Source of the DNA: an uncultured Lachnospiraceae bacterium
GTDB taxonomy: Bacteria; Bacillota_A; Clostridia; Lachnospirales; Lachnospiraceae
Assembly (NCBI GenBank): GCA_910585655.1
Contig: CAJUFW010000210.1
Coordinates: 1-5,116 of the forward strand
Direction of reading: 5' to 3'
DNA: 5,116 bases
The notes beneath the pieces are model-generated. The model made no database searches and had not been told where the DNA came from. It was given only the letters and a program-made list of their open reading frames with translations. Position numbers and translations under genes: made by a program. Below, one piece after another: positions 4,149 to 5,116 of the stretch; within the stretch, counting starts at the first letter, position 1; each line of letters starts with the position of its first letter.

Positions 4149-5116
4149 TTATTTACTGGCAATCGCAGCCTGTGCAGCGGCTAAACGAGCAATCGGTACA
4201 CGGAATGGAGAACAGGATACATAATCCAATCCGATCTTATGGCAGAACTCTACGGAAGAAGGATCTCCGCCATGCTCGCCACAGATACCGATGTGCAGCT
4301 TTGGATTTACCGGCTTGCCAAGCTTGATAGACATTTCCATCAGCTTGCCGACACCATTCTGATCCAGCTTTGCAAACGGATCGTTCTCAAAAATCTTGGT
4401 ATCGTAGTAAGCATCAAGGAACTTCCCGGCATCGTCACGGGAGAATCCAAATGCCATCTGTGTGAGGTCGTTTGTACCGAAGCAGAAGAAATCAGCCTCT
4501 GAAGCAATCTCATCGGCAGTCAGAGCTGCTCTTGGGATCTCAATCATCGTACCTACTTCATACTCCAGCTTCACGCCTGCTGCTGCAATTTCTGCATCAG
4601 CAGTCTCTACTACGATCTTCTTAACATACTTTAATTCCTTAATCTCACAGATCAACGGAATCATGATTTCCGGCTTTACTGTCCAGTCAGCATGAGTCTT
4701 CTGTACGTTGATAGCAGCACGGATTACAGCTCTGGTCTGCATCTTGGCAATTTCCGGATAGGTAACAGCCAGACGGCAGCCACGATGTCCCATCATTGGG
4801 TTGAACTCGTGCAGGGAAGCAATAATAGCCTTAATCGTCTCTACGGACTTGCCCTGTGACTCTGCCAGCTTCTTGATATCCTCTTCCTCAGTCGGAACGA
4901 ACTCATGAAGCGGCGGATCGAGGAAACGGATGGTAACTGGGTTGCCTTCCAATGCCTCGTAAAGCTTCTCGAAATCGCTCTGCTGATATGGCAGAATCTT
5001 CTCTAAAGCAGCTTCTCTCTCCTCTACCGTATCGGAGCAGATCATCTCACGGAATGCAGCAATTCTGTCTTCCTCGAAGAACATATGCTCTGTACGGCAA
5101 AGACCGATACCCTCTG
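4149..5116 (-). CDS. ppdK: Pyruvate, phosphate dikinase, C-terminal part (5' end off window)
   Basis: This enzyme interconverts ATP, Pi and pyruvate with AMP, PPi and phosphoenolpyruvate in the cytoplasm; in anaerobes the PPi-linked reaction often serves glycolysis. The visible 321 residues are the PEP/pyruvate-binding TIM barrel, roughly the last 37% of a family protein of about 875 residues. The frame runs in from the right edge with EGIGLCRTEH, so the ATG at 5084 is internal (Met of EHMFFEED). Recognisable active-site blocks, in Clostridium symbiosum numbering, are GLCRTEHMF (Arg561), FLDPPLHEF with the preceding Arg617, IEIPRAAL (Glu745, metal ligand), FGTNDLTQM (Asn768, Asp769) and ICGEHGGDP (Cys831, the proton donor). 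All key residues are present, and their spacing fits that numbering to within one residue. The N-terminal ATP-grasp and phosphohistidine domains lie outside the window. Identification is essentially certain. Confidence 0.98.
   Translation of the reverse strand, partial: EGIGLCRTEHMFFEEDRIAAFREMICSDTVEEREAALEKILPYQQSDFEKLYEALEGNPVTIRFLDPPLHEFVPTEEEDIKKLAESQGKSVETIKAIIASLHEFNPMMGHRGCRLAVTYPEIAKMQTRAVIRAAINVQKTHADWTVKPEIMIPLICEIKELKYVKKIVVETADAEIAAAGVKLEYEVGTMIEIPRAALTADEIASEADFFCFGTNDLTQMAFGFSRDDAGKFLDAYYDTKIFENDPFAKLDQNGVGKLMEMSIKLGKPVNPKLHIGICGEHGGDPSSVEFCHKIGLDYVSCSPFRVPIARLAAAQAAIASK

Noticed and set aside
3971..4327. 118-residue plus-strand frame spanning the ppdK-chemoreceptor gap
   Set aside because: It is antisense to both the ppdK 3' end and the terminator structure, and shows no recognisable domain.
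5082..5084. ATG at 5084 as the start of a 311-residue protein
   Set aside because: The frame continues upstream to the window edge with the conserved PPDK sequence EGIGLCRTEH, so this Met is internal and the gene is partial only because of the window boundary.

Overview
The window reads as chromosomal DNA from a low-to-moderate GC, Gram-positive clostridial bacterium, most likely Lachnospiraceae-like. The C-terminal third of pyruvate phosphate dikinase is very close to the Clostridium symbiosum type. The chemoreceptor has the tandem-HAMP layout common in clostridia, and start sites carry strong AGGAGG-type Shine-Dalgarno sequences with GTG starts. This placement is inferred from recalled family features, not from a search.

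Every convincing gene lies on the minus strand, so transcription runs from right to left. From the right edge: (i) the 3' part of ppdK (5116-4149), followed by a gap of about 160 bp with a nested stem-loop and T-rich tract that should terminate it; (ii) a two-gene operon, a dCache/double-HAMP methyl-accepting chemotaxis protein (3985-1976) whose stop overlaps, as ATGA, the start of a small FMN-binding-type lipoprotein (1979-1539), closed by a bidirectional-looking terminator at 1491-1533; (iii) a second two-gene operon, a CmoM/SmtA-like SAM methyltransferase (best start GTG at 1408) and, 17 bp on, a stand-alone DUF1905 protein (689-396).

The left 395 bp are AT-rich and hold no ordinary-sized gene, but they are not empty. 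They contain a perfect 14-bp inverted repeat (276-316), an extended -10 promoter (232-240) joined almost directly to a perfect Shine-Dalgarno and a 21-codon basic CxxC mini-ORF (210-145), and a consensus-spaced sigma-A promoter (48-20) overlapped by a perfect 15-bp palindrome. A Shine-Dalgarno sits at the very edge (10-1), so a repressible gene should begin just beyond the left boundary on the minus strand.

The most interesting points are the coupled chemoreceptor and flavin-lipoprotein pair, which could be a redox or electron-acceptor sensing module (inference), and the compact left-hand region with two serial very-short-leader promoters, a mini-ORF and two dyads. No mobile element, CRISPR array, tRNA or rRNA gene was seen. 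No clearly new multi-gene system can be claimed from this window alone.
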